Below, piece by piece: positions 19,009 through 30,728 of a stretch of 64,000 bases of DNA. The DNA lies in contig JPHH03000012.1 of assembly GCA_000750105.3 (NCBI GenBank), forward strand, positions 124,001 through 188,000. The letters run 5' to 3'. Source of the stretch: Tolypocladium sp. Sup5 PDA-1 (Eukaryota; Ascomycota; Sordariomycetes; Hypocreales; Ophiocordycipitaceae). The translations under genes and the position numbers were made by a program. The notes under the pieces were generated by a model that did not search any database, was not told where the DNA came from, and saw only the letters and a program-made list of their open reading frames with translations. The first letter of the stretch is position 1. The number at the start of each line of letters is the position of its first letter.

Positions 19009-20899
19009 TCATTCCAGAAACGTAAACAAGTGCGTATGCAACACGTTCATGGCCCGCGTGGCGTCCCGGGCATCTATAACACAAGATATGTTTATCTCGC
19101 TCGCACCTGAAACGATGAGTTAGCTTAGATGCCGTTGTCGATTCACTGCCATACGGCACCCACCTTGTGAGATCATCTCCAAGTTGACGTTGTGCTCGCC
19201 CAGCGTCGAGAACATGCGGCCGGCGACACCAATCATGTTCTTCATGTCCGCGCCCACGAGGCTCAGGATAGCCATTTCCGACAGGACGCTGACGTCGCCG
19301 CACTCGGCCAGGCTTTGCTTCGCCCTTGCAAAGGCATCCACCTTGGTGCTGCCGGAGTGAATAGCCAACGATACATGCACCTCACTGGTGGAGATGAGAT
19401 CGACGGAAATGGAATGCTTGTCGAGGATCGAGAAGACGCGTGCAAAGAAGCCGTGCGAGATGGACCGCTTGTTCGAGTGGACGTTGATAACGCTGATGTG
19501 ATCCTTGATGGTTACCGCCGTTGGGCGCTTGGGAGACTTGAAAGACTTGGATTCCGACGGCCGTGATCGATGGAGCTGGTGGCCCGCCGACAAGATGGGG
19601 TCGGGAATGACGACGGTGCCATTGCCCCGGGGGTTCTTGACGTTTTTAATGCGGATCGGAATAGGGGGCTGCGCGCGGATGACCTGGTCCATGGTGAGGT
19701 GGTGGATGACTTCGGAGCCATAAAACGTCAACTCGGCAGCCTCGGAGGGCGTGATGGACGGCAGCAGTCTGGCCGTGGGGACCTTGGATGGGTCCGCAGT
19801 GAAGATGCCGTCGACCTCTTTCCAGATCTGAAGCTCCTCGGCCTTGAGGCCTACAGCACACAGCGCGGCGCAGAGGTCGGTGTATCCGCGTCCAATGTCG
19901 CCGTCAATCAGACTCCCGGGAACGTTGCCGAAGAAGCCCGTCACGACAGGTACCCGGTTCTCGCACGCGGACAGTTTCCTCGCAAACGCCGTGATGGCGG
20001 CCTTGTAGAAGTTTGCGTCTAGCTGGGCCGAGGCGTCGTAGTGTAGCGCATCGCACAGGTCGACGTACTCTGCGTCGATGCCCTAGAGCATGGCGAGTTT
20101 AGCATGTCACCGCAGAGTTAGACGAGGGTGATGTAGAATACATACCGCGTCTTGCAGGAGTACAGTCATGTACAAGCAGGCGAGCTTCTCGCCAAAGCTG
20201 ATTACACGGTCTTTGGCTCTCGAGTTGATCTCGAGGTTGAAGCGCTTGGCGGCAATCATGTACTCTATGAGCTCCTGGCACTCGGCCTCAATCTTCTTGG
20301 ACAGCGACTCTCTTAGGCTGGGGTCCTGGACAAAGGACTCTGCGGCGAAGACGTGGTCATTGCAAATATCCATGATGAGGCCCCTGGCCTGGTCAATCAG
20401 AGTGTCTGGGGTGTCTGGCTCATCGTCGGAGCTGGAGGCGTAGCCAGCGCCGCTGGAGGCGTAGGCGGCGCCGACATCCCGCAGCTTGTTGTAGACGGCT
20501 AGTAGCCTGTTGATTGAGATGAGATGTTGCGCATGAATGAAGCGGTAAGAGTCGCAACCGCGGGGCTATGAGCGACTCACCGACTCGTGGTGCCTTCGGC
20601 CTTTTTGCCCGTGCTTCGGGCTGAGCAGACGACGACGACGCGATTCCGAGATAGGCTCGTCCTGGGGCATTGTTAGACGTGGCTGTGACGCTTGTAGATG
20701 TTCAAGGGTGAGCATACTTGACAATATCACGGGCAATCTATGCGGTCAATCGGGTCAGCGCTTTGATCCTCTCCCATCCCTCGATGCCGCAATTGGACAG
20801 ACAACGCACCTTGTCAGGAAACTTGCCCACGCTCGTGCCCCCAAACTTCTGGACGACCCAGCCCAGGCTCGACGAGTTGCTGTACGTCGAGCTCCCCAT
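19009..20899 (-). CDS. HOM3: aspartate kinase (aspartokinase)
   Basis: Aspartokinase phosphorylates aspartate, the first step towards threonine, methionine and isoleucine. Six exons (20899-20810, 20737-20718, 20661-20581, 20506-20146, 20082-19164, 19106-19009) join in frame to 522 residues. The N-terminal ATP-binding motif VVQKFGGTSVGKFPDK is at about residues 15-30, VVVVCSARSTGKKAEGTTSR follows, and FFGNVPGSLIDGDIGRGYTD is the substrate-binding stretch. The C-terminal third carries two ACT-like regulatory units, beginning around AVTIKDHISVINVHSNK and AILSLVGADMKNMIGVAGRM, expected to bind threonine for feedback inhibition. Exon 2 is only 20 nt (IARDIVK) yet is needed to keep frame. The 5' end is compact, with four introns in the first 820 bp of the gene. 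Confidence 0.93.
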
Positions 20900-22200
20900 C
20901 GTGCCCCCGCTGCCGCAGTCCCTGGATGCTTGTCGCTCGCCCCGGTTCCGGCTGTCTCAGAGATGCCGACTCGATGCTGGTGGCCGTTTCCTCCTCGCGG
21001 TCTGCGCTGCCAATTGGTGAATAAAATCGATGTGATGCGGATGTGCGTGTATAAGACCGTCGGATGGATGGATTGATAGTAGATGAGATGAGTAACAGCG
21101 AGTGAGTAATAAAAGTTGAAGATGTCCAGACCCCAGCCGTGACAGTGAGTGGGACTGGGCTGCCAGTCAATATGGGGACGCCGACGACGGCGACGCTTCC
21201 GGTCGCTGCTGCCAATAGCGTTGTCTCAACCTCCAAAAAAGACGCGCCGATGCTTAGGTACAATAATTAAGGCCTAACGGATATGTTGTATAATACTGGA
21301 TAAATGTGAAAAAAATAAAATTACCACAAGAATGAATCGATGCCCGCAAGCTGTGGCTACAGCCAACCAGGACCCCTGCGGATTTTTCTCCAGAGCAAAA
21401 CGACTAGCCTGATGGTGCCATGGCCTTGATGTGTGTGACTCGAGTCAATGCCTTCGATTCCATTTGCCCGTCTTCGGCGCTGGGCTGGGCGCTGCCTCGG
21501 CCGACGGTTTTTTCCGCGCCTTGCTTTTTTTAAGCTTTACCAACAGCGGCAATGGGTCCCACCTGCTGCAACCGCAACCGCACCACCACCACCACCACTA
21601 ATACGAAGTACGGAGTACCAACATGCACCATCTGGCTCGTGACAACGACATGCGGCGGCTCGTCCCGACAACGTGCATGCATCCGCATATGCTTCACGGG
21701 GAAAGCCATTCCATTCCTTCCCTTGCATCAAATAGCCGAGGCAAATAACACGCGACGCTCGTTCGCTGGATAGTCATCAAGTCCTCCACTTGCATTTTTC
21801 AACCATCATACCTATCCTGGGAAGCCCCCCAGGACTGTGCCCGTCTCAAAAGCAGGCCGTACAAAATCCGATTCAAGACAGTAACCAGCTCAGGAGCCAA
21901 CCAAGAGCCAACCAATGCACGCGGCCAGAACAGCAAACCTCTCGTGCGGTCCTCGTACAAGATCCATCAACCAACCCACCCACCCCGTAACCTGCCAAGG
22001 GGCACAGCCAACGCGCCCAAGGCAGCAAAAAGCCGTCATGTCTTCGTCCCATCGTCGTCCCAGTCGTCCCTTGATTAAACCGCTCGCCTTTGTGTGTACA
22101 ACATTGGGTATAAAGCCACCCGATTGACCCTCCTAAACGCCGCCCACCCATGTCTCCGGCCCCCTTGCCAGTGCCGGTAATGCGCCATTGTCGTATATGC
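20900..22200. other. HOM3 promoter and 3' flank of the RFX gene
   Basis: 1.3 kb. The left part is upstream of HOM3 and includes an AT-rich patch near 21260-21330. A (CCA)n run lies at about 21580-21598, directly followed at 21602-21619 by TACGAAGTACGGAGTACC, two fused copies of the dispersed motif. The right part holds the RFX 3' UTR. No gene is recognisable. Confidence 0.5.
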
Positions 22201-24865
22201 CTATAAGCCAGCTCTCGCGACTGCCAGTTCCGCCCCGGCAACCATCCCCACACTATCGGCCCCCGTAAAGGAGAACTTGTCCATGGGGAACTCCTCCTCC
22301 GGCGTCCGGATGCCGATCCCGCTGTCATCGTGCGGGTCGCCGCCACCGCTCACCCCCATTGGCGCCTGGCTGCTGTTTTGTGGCGGGGGAAATGGAGCGC
22401 GTCCCGGTTGTGTTTGGGACACGTTCGATAGGTTCAGCTCCTCACTGCCGCTGCTGTACCGCGAGTTCTGCTGGCTCGTCTCTTTGATGGCCCCCTCGGG
22501 GTTGGCGTCAACGCTCGTGCTCGGTTGCCGAGCCGCCTTCTTCATGAATCCGCCCTGACCAGCCAGGAAACACACCATCTCGTCCACCCACGTCTTCGTT
22601 ACCCACCACGAGCCGAAGCTCTTACCTTGGGCTAGCGTAAGGTCTCTCATAACGGCAGTCCCGACTCTTTCTACACACCAGACGATATCCGTGTGCGGTG
22701 CGTAGGGGAACCTGTCTGGCAGACTTTGCAGGAAGCCGACCCATCTGTCCAGGACGTTCTGTCCCGTTGCGTTGGCGCCGCTGTTCTCGTCCGCCTGTCG
22801 CCCGCTTCGAGACGCCACGTCTCCGTAAATCGTCAAGCATTCCACCTCCCACGGGATGTTGACGGGGTCGAGAAGGTCGCGCATCTCCGTCACCAACACA
22901 TCCACCACGTCATCCATCCCTCGAGTCGGTATGCACTCTGCCACCTTGCGGGCTCGAATCATGGTAATCCAGTCCAGGTACATCTGGTCGCGGTTTGCCG
23001 GGTTCGACAGCATGTTGGCCGCCGCGTGCGCCGTGAGGTTGACTCGGAGGGCCCGGTCCAGCAATCCAGCAAAGATGGCTGCGGGCGCCTCTTTGGCCGA
23101 GAGAACATGCTGAGGCTGACCCTGGAACGATTCGCGAATGTGCGGCACCAGCCTCTCCGAGATGTTGCGAAGGGTGTCCAACACGGGCTTGGGGACGACT
23201 TGCAGCGTCAGCCCAGAAATGATGCTCATCATCCGTTGATACAAGGCATAGTCGCAGCCCTCGATCCATGGCGCCAAGGCCGCATTTCCAAACAGCTTCT
23301 GGACTGGCATGGTGAGGGTGCCCTGGAAAGAAGTATACAGGTGGAAGAAGGTCTTTTCTCGGCAGTACCTGATGCACTCGACCAGTGATGTGCAGTGCGA
23401 TCGGTACAAGGCCGACAAGGATTTGGCGGCGTCAGGGTCGGTCCCTGCAGGCAGGTATGCCTCGATGGGAGGAAGGGCGAGGGGCTCCGACTGCTGGACG
23501 CCCTGTTCGTCCGCCGACGGAAATGCCAGCTCCAGCGGCGTCTTGGTGGAGGTTGAGTGCATGTTGTCGAAGCTGCCCAGGTCAGGCTGGTTGTAAAGAC
23601 TGTGAGATCTGCCCGCAGACTTGGGTTCGTCGGTGTTCTTCTGGTTGTGGCTGACAGCCTGCGGAGAGGGTAATGAGCCGTGGCTCACGTTTCCGTTGGA
23701 CTGCGATGGCCTGCTGAGTAAGTGTTAGTTAATATGTAGTCCCGAGGTCACCATTGCGCCAAAACATACTTGATACTTGCGAAGCCCCTTGTCTCCGGGA
23801 GCGGCCGCGGCACGGGTGGCTGGGACTCCCGCAGGTCCGGCTGGTCCTCTACGAGGGCGAAGTTGACATAGTGGTATTTAGACTCTCCTCGGACACCCAG
23901 TCGGCGAGTCTTGAGCCCAGGGAAGAGAACACGGACCAGCTTTCCGAAGCTGGCAGGGTTGAGGACGGTGATGCGCTCCGTCGCGCATCGTGATGCGTAG
24001 TTGGCATAGACACGACCTCGGGGCACGGAGCCCTTTCCCTTGGAGCAAACAGAGTTGATCCTGCAGTCACGGGTCAGTACATGTATAAAGTTGTGCAGAG
24101 GGAACCGGGGCATACCAAAGCATAGCAAAGACCTGACGGGTACGCTCTGAGTTCGGGCCTCGCTCGTTGCCGTGAAGCTCAACAGCAACCTCCTGGAGCT
24201 TGCGGTGCCGGTTGGCGCTGAATAGCTGTCGCATCTCAAGCTCATTGTTAGCGCTTGATCTCGTGGCAGGCTTGGCCCCTGCAATGCCGGCCATGGAGTC
24301 GCCGTCGCCGTCGTCGTCGCGGTCCAGCATCTGGCTGTCGCCCTCGGTGAAGCTCACGTTTCCACCAAACTGCTCAGACGGAAGCGGGTGCCTAGCCATG
24401 GCGTGCTGCTGTTGGTGCTGTTGATGCTGTTGGTAGGGGATATGGTGATGTGCCATGGGCGCCGTCATTGACCCATCCATGGCAAATTCGTGGTTGGCAG
24501 ATTGCATGTGGGTCGCGGCCTGCAGGATCATGTCCTCGGGGGACAGTTGGGCGGCCGAGTTGATTCCCTTGTCGTGCGTATGCTCGTTGGGGATCCATTG
24601 CCCGGCGTACATGCCGGAGGCGTCCGTGAAGCCGGAGTGGTCCATGTTGGGCTGGGTGGTGGCGCTGTGGACGGAGGTGGTAGAAGCGCGGGACTGTGGT
24701 CGCTTCCTCGACTTGGCTGCAGCGGCGGCGGCGGGACCTCGCGCCCCTGGGTTTTCTGTTACAAAATGAAGGTCAGTTGATAATACATACACGGACGCAT
24801 GCGCAGTCGGCATCTTCCATCCGGTGGCCGCTGTGCAGCTTGCGTGAGGACGGACCTTGCTCCAT
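22201..24865 (-). CDS. RFX-family transcription factor (RFX1/CPCR1 type)
   Basis: Predicted nuclear regulator with a winged-helix RFX DNA-binding domain, related to Acremonium CPCR1 and the yeast damage-response repressor Rfx1/Crt1. Exons 24865-24856, 24755-24116, 24060-23770 and 23713-22201 give 817 residues. The first exon codes only MEQ plus one base. After a Gln/His-rich stretch (QQHQQHQQQH) the RFX domain runs from about residue 207 to 285, with FAMLWINSVCSKGKGSVPRG and TRRLGVRGESKYHYVNF. The long C-terminal half is the helical dimerisation/extended region. The last intron ends in tandem CAGCAG, allowing a 1-residue difference. The first donor is GTCCGT, so the start exon is less certain than the rest. 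Confidence 0.85.
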
Positions 24866-26114
24866 GCTGAGGGTACACTGTTGTGATCGACGTTGGACGA
24901 ACTTGCGGGCTACCGAACAACAAACATTGACCGGACAGGCGCAGTCCGACAGCACGAGGCGAAAAAGAAAAAGCGACGAAAGCAGGAAGGAACGACGTCT
25001 GGCGCAGTGTCGTCGAGGCTGGCGCAGGGGATCCCGTCAAGCGCGCGCTTGCTGTATTGCTCGACGGCCGACGTCGACTTGCAGCTGTTGTTGTGGTTGT
25101 TTTCCTGTTGCGAGGCCAACGGCAGGTGGAGGTGAAAAGAAAAGCACGGGGTGGGCGAGCAGGTGACTTGCGTCGGTACGTACCGCCTAGCAGCGGGGCC
25201 ACACCAGAACCAAAACAAAGGCGGCTGGCCTGTTGATGCGTTAGGTAAGCACGAACGGAGGCTAATTACCCGGAATTCCAGATCGTCGTTCGCATGGAGC
25301 GATCAAGGCGGGGTCCTCGGTCGCACAGCAGTACAGTACAGGCCACAGGGCAAGAGCGCTACAAAAGCTATAGCTTCCACTGAAGAGCTCCCACTGAAGA
25401 GCTCCCTGGTGAAGATCGAGGTCCCAAGCTCCAGCCCAGCTGATAAATGCTGCAGCTCCCGCTGGACGAGCCCGCTGCAAAATGACGGCCACCATGCAGG
25501 AACACGCCTCTTCTCACACATCACAGCCTGCAGCCATCTGCCCGTGGTCGATAGACCTGGGCCATCCATTTTGATTCGGCCGAGTGACTGATAACGGATG
25601 TTGTGCGACTCCAACCAGCCGACCTGTGGCCAAAACAAAGGAAATATCCTTGTTTGCCCTGCTGCGAGGGACCGCCTTGAGGACTGGCCGCGGAATATCC
25701 GGCACCTACATCGCTGCTAAGAACCAAGTAAATAGCCTAGTGTCGGCATCAGCAGGGAACAAGTCCCATAACATTCCCACTATCTGCCTCATTTGCACTG
25801 TCTCACTTGGCCAGCTTGGCCAGATCCTTGGAACACACTTGCACACACGTCAGTCGCACGGGCCATTCCCTCATCGTCGTCTTTCAGGCTCCTTTGCGAC
25901 TCCACGCTCCCGCGCCACTGACGCTGATCCAACCTCTCCCACTTCCACATCACCACCTTGCTCTGCCTGCTCTCCCTCGACCACAGCTGCATCGCAACAC
26001 TCTTCTTGCTCCAAGCATCCATCGCATCGACCGCGCCTCTTGCACCGCCGTAGCATCGCCGCATCTCGCAGCCCTTATCTCTCCCGCCCACATCCGAGCT
26101 TCCGCTTGCCCAAG
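24866..26114. promoter_or_regulatory. divergent upstream region of the RFX gene and YOP1
   Basis: 1.25 kb between two divergent start codons. The right part (about 25850-26114) is C/T-rich and probably the YOP1 promoter and 5' UTR. A 14-nt perfect tandem duplication lies at 25377-25404. I find no supported coding exon. Confidence 0.5.
25377..25404. repeat. 14-nt perfect tandem duplication
   Basis: The unit ccactgaagagctc occurs twice head to tail. Confidence 0.8.
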
Positions 26115-26801
26115 ATGTCGTCCGCACAGGAAAAGGCCCAGAACTACCTCAGCTCTCTTGATAGAGAGGTCCGTTGACGATCGCGCACCCCAAGAAGCTC
26201 GAGAAATCCGCTAACAAGCACATTAGCTGTCCAAGTACCCGGCCCTCAACAACCTCGAGAAGTCTGCGGGCATCCCCAAGGCCTATGCCGTCATTGGTGT
26301 CGGCGCCCTCTACTTCTTCCTCATCATCTTCAACCTCGGTGGCCAGCTGCTCACCAACCTGGCCGGCTTCGTCATTCCCGGCTACTACTCTCTCAATGCG
26401 CTCTTCACCACCAACAAGGACGACGATACCCAGTGGTTGACGGTACGTTGTCCCCGCGCACAATATGGGGCTCGTTGCGGCCGCGCATGCTGACGTCGTT
26501 GTAGTACTGGGTCGTCTTCTCTTTCTTCACCGTGGTTGAGAGCTTCTTCAACATTGTCTACTGGTTCCCCTTTTACTTTGTCTTCAAGTTTGTTTTCCTC
26601 CTGTGGCTGTCGCTGCCCGTCTTCCGGTACGTCTCCCCAGCTACTACCAACGCAGAACAGGCACTAACTTGCTGGCCCAGTGGCGCCGACATCATCTTCA
26701 AGTCCTTCATGGCTCCCACTCTTGGCCGATACTTCCAGCAGCCCAGCTCGACCTCTTCGGGCCTGCGCTCCAAGACTGGCGGCCTCGACAAGTCCGAGTA
26801 A
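26115..26801 (+). CDS. YOP1: Yop1, ER membrane-shaping protein (DP1/TB2/HVA22 family)
   Basis: Yop1 is a reticulon-like protein that bends the ER membrane into tubules. Exons 26115-26168, 26227-26442, 26505-26626 and 26681-26801 join to 170 residues, the usual Yop1 length. The N-terminus LSKYPALNNLEKSAGIPKAY is followed by hydrophobic hairpins: YAVIGVGALYFFLIIFNLGG, LAGFVIPGYYSLNALF, VVFSFFTVVESFFNIVYWF and FPFYFVFKFVFLLWLSLPVF, then the C-terminal amphipathic segment GADIIFKSFMAPTLGRYF. The first intron uses the unusual donor GTCCGT; the others have GTACGT. The third intron contains CACTAAC before the acceptor. Confidence 0.95.
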
Positions 26802-27757
26802 AGTACGGGCACCGCACCAGCCTCGCCACGCAGCACCTAGGGGCCACTGCCTGCGTGCAACATTCAACTGCCGAGCTAGGTGCTGATGATGGCGACGAAC
26901 AACACAAAATTGGAGCTATGAGAATATGGACAGCTTGGCCTCGCACCGCAAGCTACAACTGCCGTATGCTTACCTCGGTTTGCGGGGGCGGGGGTTGGCT
27001 AGGACAGGGGATGACGCCTGGGGGCGCTGAGAGATTTGTTTTAGAGATTCTATGATTTGGGACGTTGAATGGCGCAATGAAACCGCTTATCTCTACGTGC
27101 GGGAGGAGGGGGCTGCGAAACACGGGGTGGTTGTTCTGATCGATCCTGGTGTCTGCAATAGCTGTAGGATACCTCGGGCTGAATGACTGAGCTCCGCATT
27201 ACGTATGCCGCCCACTCAAGCTTGTGACTGGCGCTGCGTCCAACAACGACCACTGCAGATTCGCGTTGTCTTGTCCCGGCCACGGCCCACGAGCCATAGA
27301 GCCAGGCTGCGAAGCGAAGGCTATCTATCTACATTTCTGCCTGAGAAACTCCAGCCCAAGATGCCAGCCTGTTCTGTTCTGTTGACATCTGGTCATCCTC
27401 TTAAGCTCAAGTGCTGATATGTGGCTGTGCCACCATCGTTGGCAGCTGCTGCGCCACATCCCAAATTGGCAAGCTGCCCTGAATTGGCCTGCGTGCCTGC
27501 TGCAGTCAGCATTCAGCTCGCACCACGATTATGAAACTGTTCCTCCGACGTTTGCCTCGACCAACGCACCCAGTCTCCCCTTTCTGCCAACCCCGTCATC
27601 CAGGCTCGTCTCGTCACCCAGTCATCCATCTCAACATGATAGTGCGCGACCGACGACGGGTTCAGCATCGAGCATAGGCGCGCCCAGCGCCCCGAACCGC
27701 CGAACCAACGGCGGCAGCAGCCGATTCAGCTGATACCAGCCTGCCCCTGGAGGGTAT
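26802..27757. other. YOP1 3' flank and MID1 upstream region
   Basis: 956 bp. The left part is the YOP1 3' UTR, the right part the MID1 promoter and 5' UTR (C-rich near 27550-27720). Nothing else can be supported. Confidence 0.5.
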
Positions 27758-29698
27758 ATGCGGCCGTCCAACATGCAATTGAGTCCCTTGCAGTCGCGGC
27801 TCGCAGCATCGCTTGCAGCCTCGCTGTTTCTCCTGGCACTGTATTTGCTGCTCTTCTCGCCCAACGTCGCCTTGGCTGCGGAGCTGCCTCTCGACTCCTA
27901 CGAACTGGGTGACGCGCCTCATGACATCGGCACCGTCCTCCAAGGAGCGGCGTCATACGAGCCGGAATTCGATTTGTTCGACCGCAGCATCATTGGACGA
28001 GCGCCGCCGGGCGTAGCAACACTCGAGAACAACAAGCCCAAGGCGCTGAATCTCCAGCCTGGCACGACGGCGTGCTACTTGGTCGAGAAGAGTGTCATAT
28101 TCGGAACTGACGGGTCTGGCAATGTCCCCAGGGCAGGCGGCAAAAAGGATGGCAGCAGCACTGGTGGCGCCCCATCGCAACCCTCGAACACGGCGTCCAA
28201 GACGCTCTATCTCTCTGCAAATGCCTGCCTGCAGCCACACTTTGCCGGATCCAACGACAAGAAATCGAGCCCTCCGCAGCTGATACTCTCTGTTACCAAC
28301 TCTACCGAGGCTGGATGCCAGAAACTCTCCAAAGACCCAAAAGACACGGGGGTAACGCTGTTCGAGGAGGGTGCGGCCACGTACAGCTTGAACGCGACTG
28401 GCGACATCTACGTTGGCATCACGGCGTCAAACGTTTCGTCGGACTTCCAAGGAGTGTACAACTTTGAAGTGGCTGCGTCGCTGACCGACTACTTTCATCA
28501 GTATCAAAAGCGTGACGCTGCCGAGCTCTTGTGGATGGACAGCGACTCGACCTCTGCACTGCTCGTTACCAGGAACTTGACGGAAAGCCAGGCGGACATC
28601 CGGCGGATCATGGACCAGGAGCCGCCGTACGAACTATTCGTCAGCAACAAGGATTCAGCAGCCACCGACGGGCTGAAACATTCTGCCTGCGGATTACAGC
28701 ACACCGCCCAGATTACGGCGAACAGTTTGAGCAACGGCGAGGTGAACAGCCCTGTCAGGACCGGAATGACTCTGAGGGGGCCCGGCAGCTTCCCCAAGCA
28801 GCAGTTTTACTTTGTTTCCCTCAATGCAAGCTCATCTTATACCGGGATCCTCGTCAAGAAGTCGAACGTTACCGCCCACGAGAAAAGACAAGCGGGAGAC
28901 TTTGGCCCTGGAAGCGTTGTCTTTGAAGCCACAGAATTCCAGACGGTATCTGGTAGGTTAAACTCGATATTGTGAACTAGTGGGTGCACGGCCTCTGACA
29001 CGGAAACAGGGACAAACTGCAAGGTGGTCACGGACCTCGAGTTCTGCAACGAGATCCAGTATGCGGTGCCAGGGAACGACAATAAGTTCAACAGCACGGC
29101 GCTGGCAAAGGCCTACGACGACTACGCCAAAAAGATGTACGCCAACTTTGAGACGGTGATGATGCAGATACAGTGTGAGGCATCAAACACGTCTCTGTAC
29201 TCGCTGGCAAGAAACTGCAACGACTGCAAGGCGGCCTACAAAAAGTGGCTTTGCACGGTGAGCATACCGCGATGCGAGGACTTTGCGAGCAGCAACCAGT
29301 TTGCCCTCGCGCGCAACGCTGGACAAGCGTTCCCGAACGGGACCCTGCTGCCAGACGACGTGAGGGATCCGCTGGTAGCGATGCCGTATTCCAACGCCTC
29401 ACGGAACCCGTTTATCGATTCCGAAATCCAACCGGGCCCGTACAAGGAGGTTCTCCCATGCGAGGACGTCTGCTACGAAGTCGTCCAGAGCTGCCCGGCG
29501 AAGATTGGCTTCAAATGCCCTCAGCCAGACTTGATGAGCTTCGCTTATAGTTATGGGCAGCGAGACAAGCACGGTTCTACGGTGTCGTGCAACTACCCTG
29601 GCGAGGCGCGAACTCCCATGAGTGCGGCCAGGAACCTGTTGCCCGACTTGATTCTGCTGAGCGGCGTCTCCATTGCGGCAGCCATGTTGTTGGGTTGA
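27758..29698 (+). CDS. MID1: Mid1, regulatory subunit of the stretch-activated calcium channel
   Basis: Mid1 partners the Cch1 pore to admit calcium at the plasma membrane during stress and mating. Exons 27758-28952 and 29010-29698 give 627 residues. An N-terminal hydrophobic segment (LAASLFLLALYLLLFSPNVAL) acts as a signal or anchor. The ectodomain has many Asn-X-Ser/Thr sites (for example NATGD, NLTES, NASS). The C-terminal half is Cys-rich, including CEDVCYEVVQSCPAKIGFKC, the conserved Mid1 signature, and the end is again hydrophobic (DLILLSGVSIAAAMLLG), which could suit a GPI signal or membrane anchor. A second in-frame Met five codons later is an alternative start. Confidence 0.92.
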
Positions 29699-30728
29699 AG
29701 CAGGCGCAATGAATGAATATACCACCAAGATGTGCGACAAGCACATGAAACTAGATGCGCGGCGACCGTATCCAGTACACCGAAAGGGCCTGAACGACGC
29801 GCCGGAAGACATATACCTGGTGTGGTTTTAAGGATGGTTCAATGGCCCATTGCAGCCAACCGATATAACCGTACTGGAGATGCTACAGAGGAGGCTATGG
29901 CTGTCTGAGCTTTCCCTCCAAATACTACGCCTAGGAAGGAGTTGACGAATCTCCAAGGGCTGTATGAGGCCACCTTCAGCGGTGGCCGTTGGCTTGAGCG
30001 GATTTGGGTGTCGATTCCGAGCCGAACACTTCGAGAAGGCGTGCTGCGAAGGGCCAGAGATTTATCTACGGATACAATGACGAGACGCATATATGACAGA
30101 GGACGGCGGCACAGCTACAGGCCCTACAACTGGACATCTGCATGGGCCTCGTCGCCGTCATCTGATCACGAATCGCAATTACAGTACGATTGCTTGTGCA
30201 TAGCTTGGATGTAGCGTTGCATTGATGATTTGGATTAGATGTCAGGACAGATGGCAGCAATTGCTCTGGTGTTGCGGGCCAGGGGCTATGAAAGATACTG
30301 GAGAATAGAATAATATCCCATCTTGCAATACAATCATGACTTTATTCCTGGTGCCATCAAGCCGTGATGCTCAAGGTGCGTGAATCTGTTATGTGGATAC
30401 TTTATCCGAGCCTGAGAGGCATGTACTTGCCAGTACATGGTTAATTATTTCGCGAAACGCATACTTCGCAAAGACGGGGAAAAGACCATGATGTGGGAGT
30501 ATTGCCCTTGAGCGGAGTGAAAGCCGCGATCCGAACTCGGCGATGGATATTGAAGTCGTGAAGCTCATGTTGCTGCCCCTCACCATCTGCCGCGGGGTGG
30601 GGTCATCCATCATTCACAAGCAAACGCCGAAGCCATCGGCAATTGAATCATCACCTTTGTTAATCTATACTTGTACACCTTCCATGTGCCATTTGCAGCT
30701 GCGAATACCAACGCTCAATTAGCTCACC
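29699..30728. other. intergenic region MID1 / short-chain dehydrogenase
   Basis: 1.03 kb containing the MID1 3' UTR and the upstream region of the dehydrogenase. The open frames (up to 90 codons) show no recognisable domain. No RNA gene seen. Confidence 0.5.
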
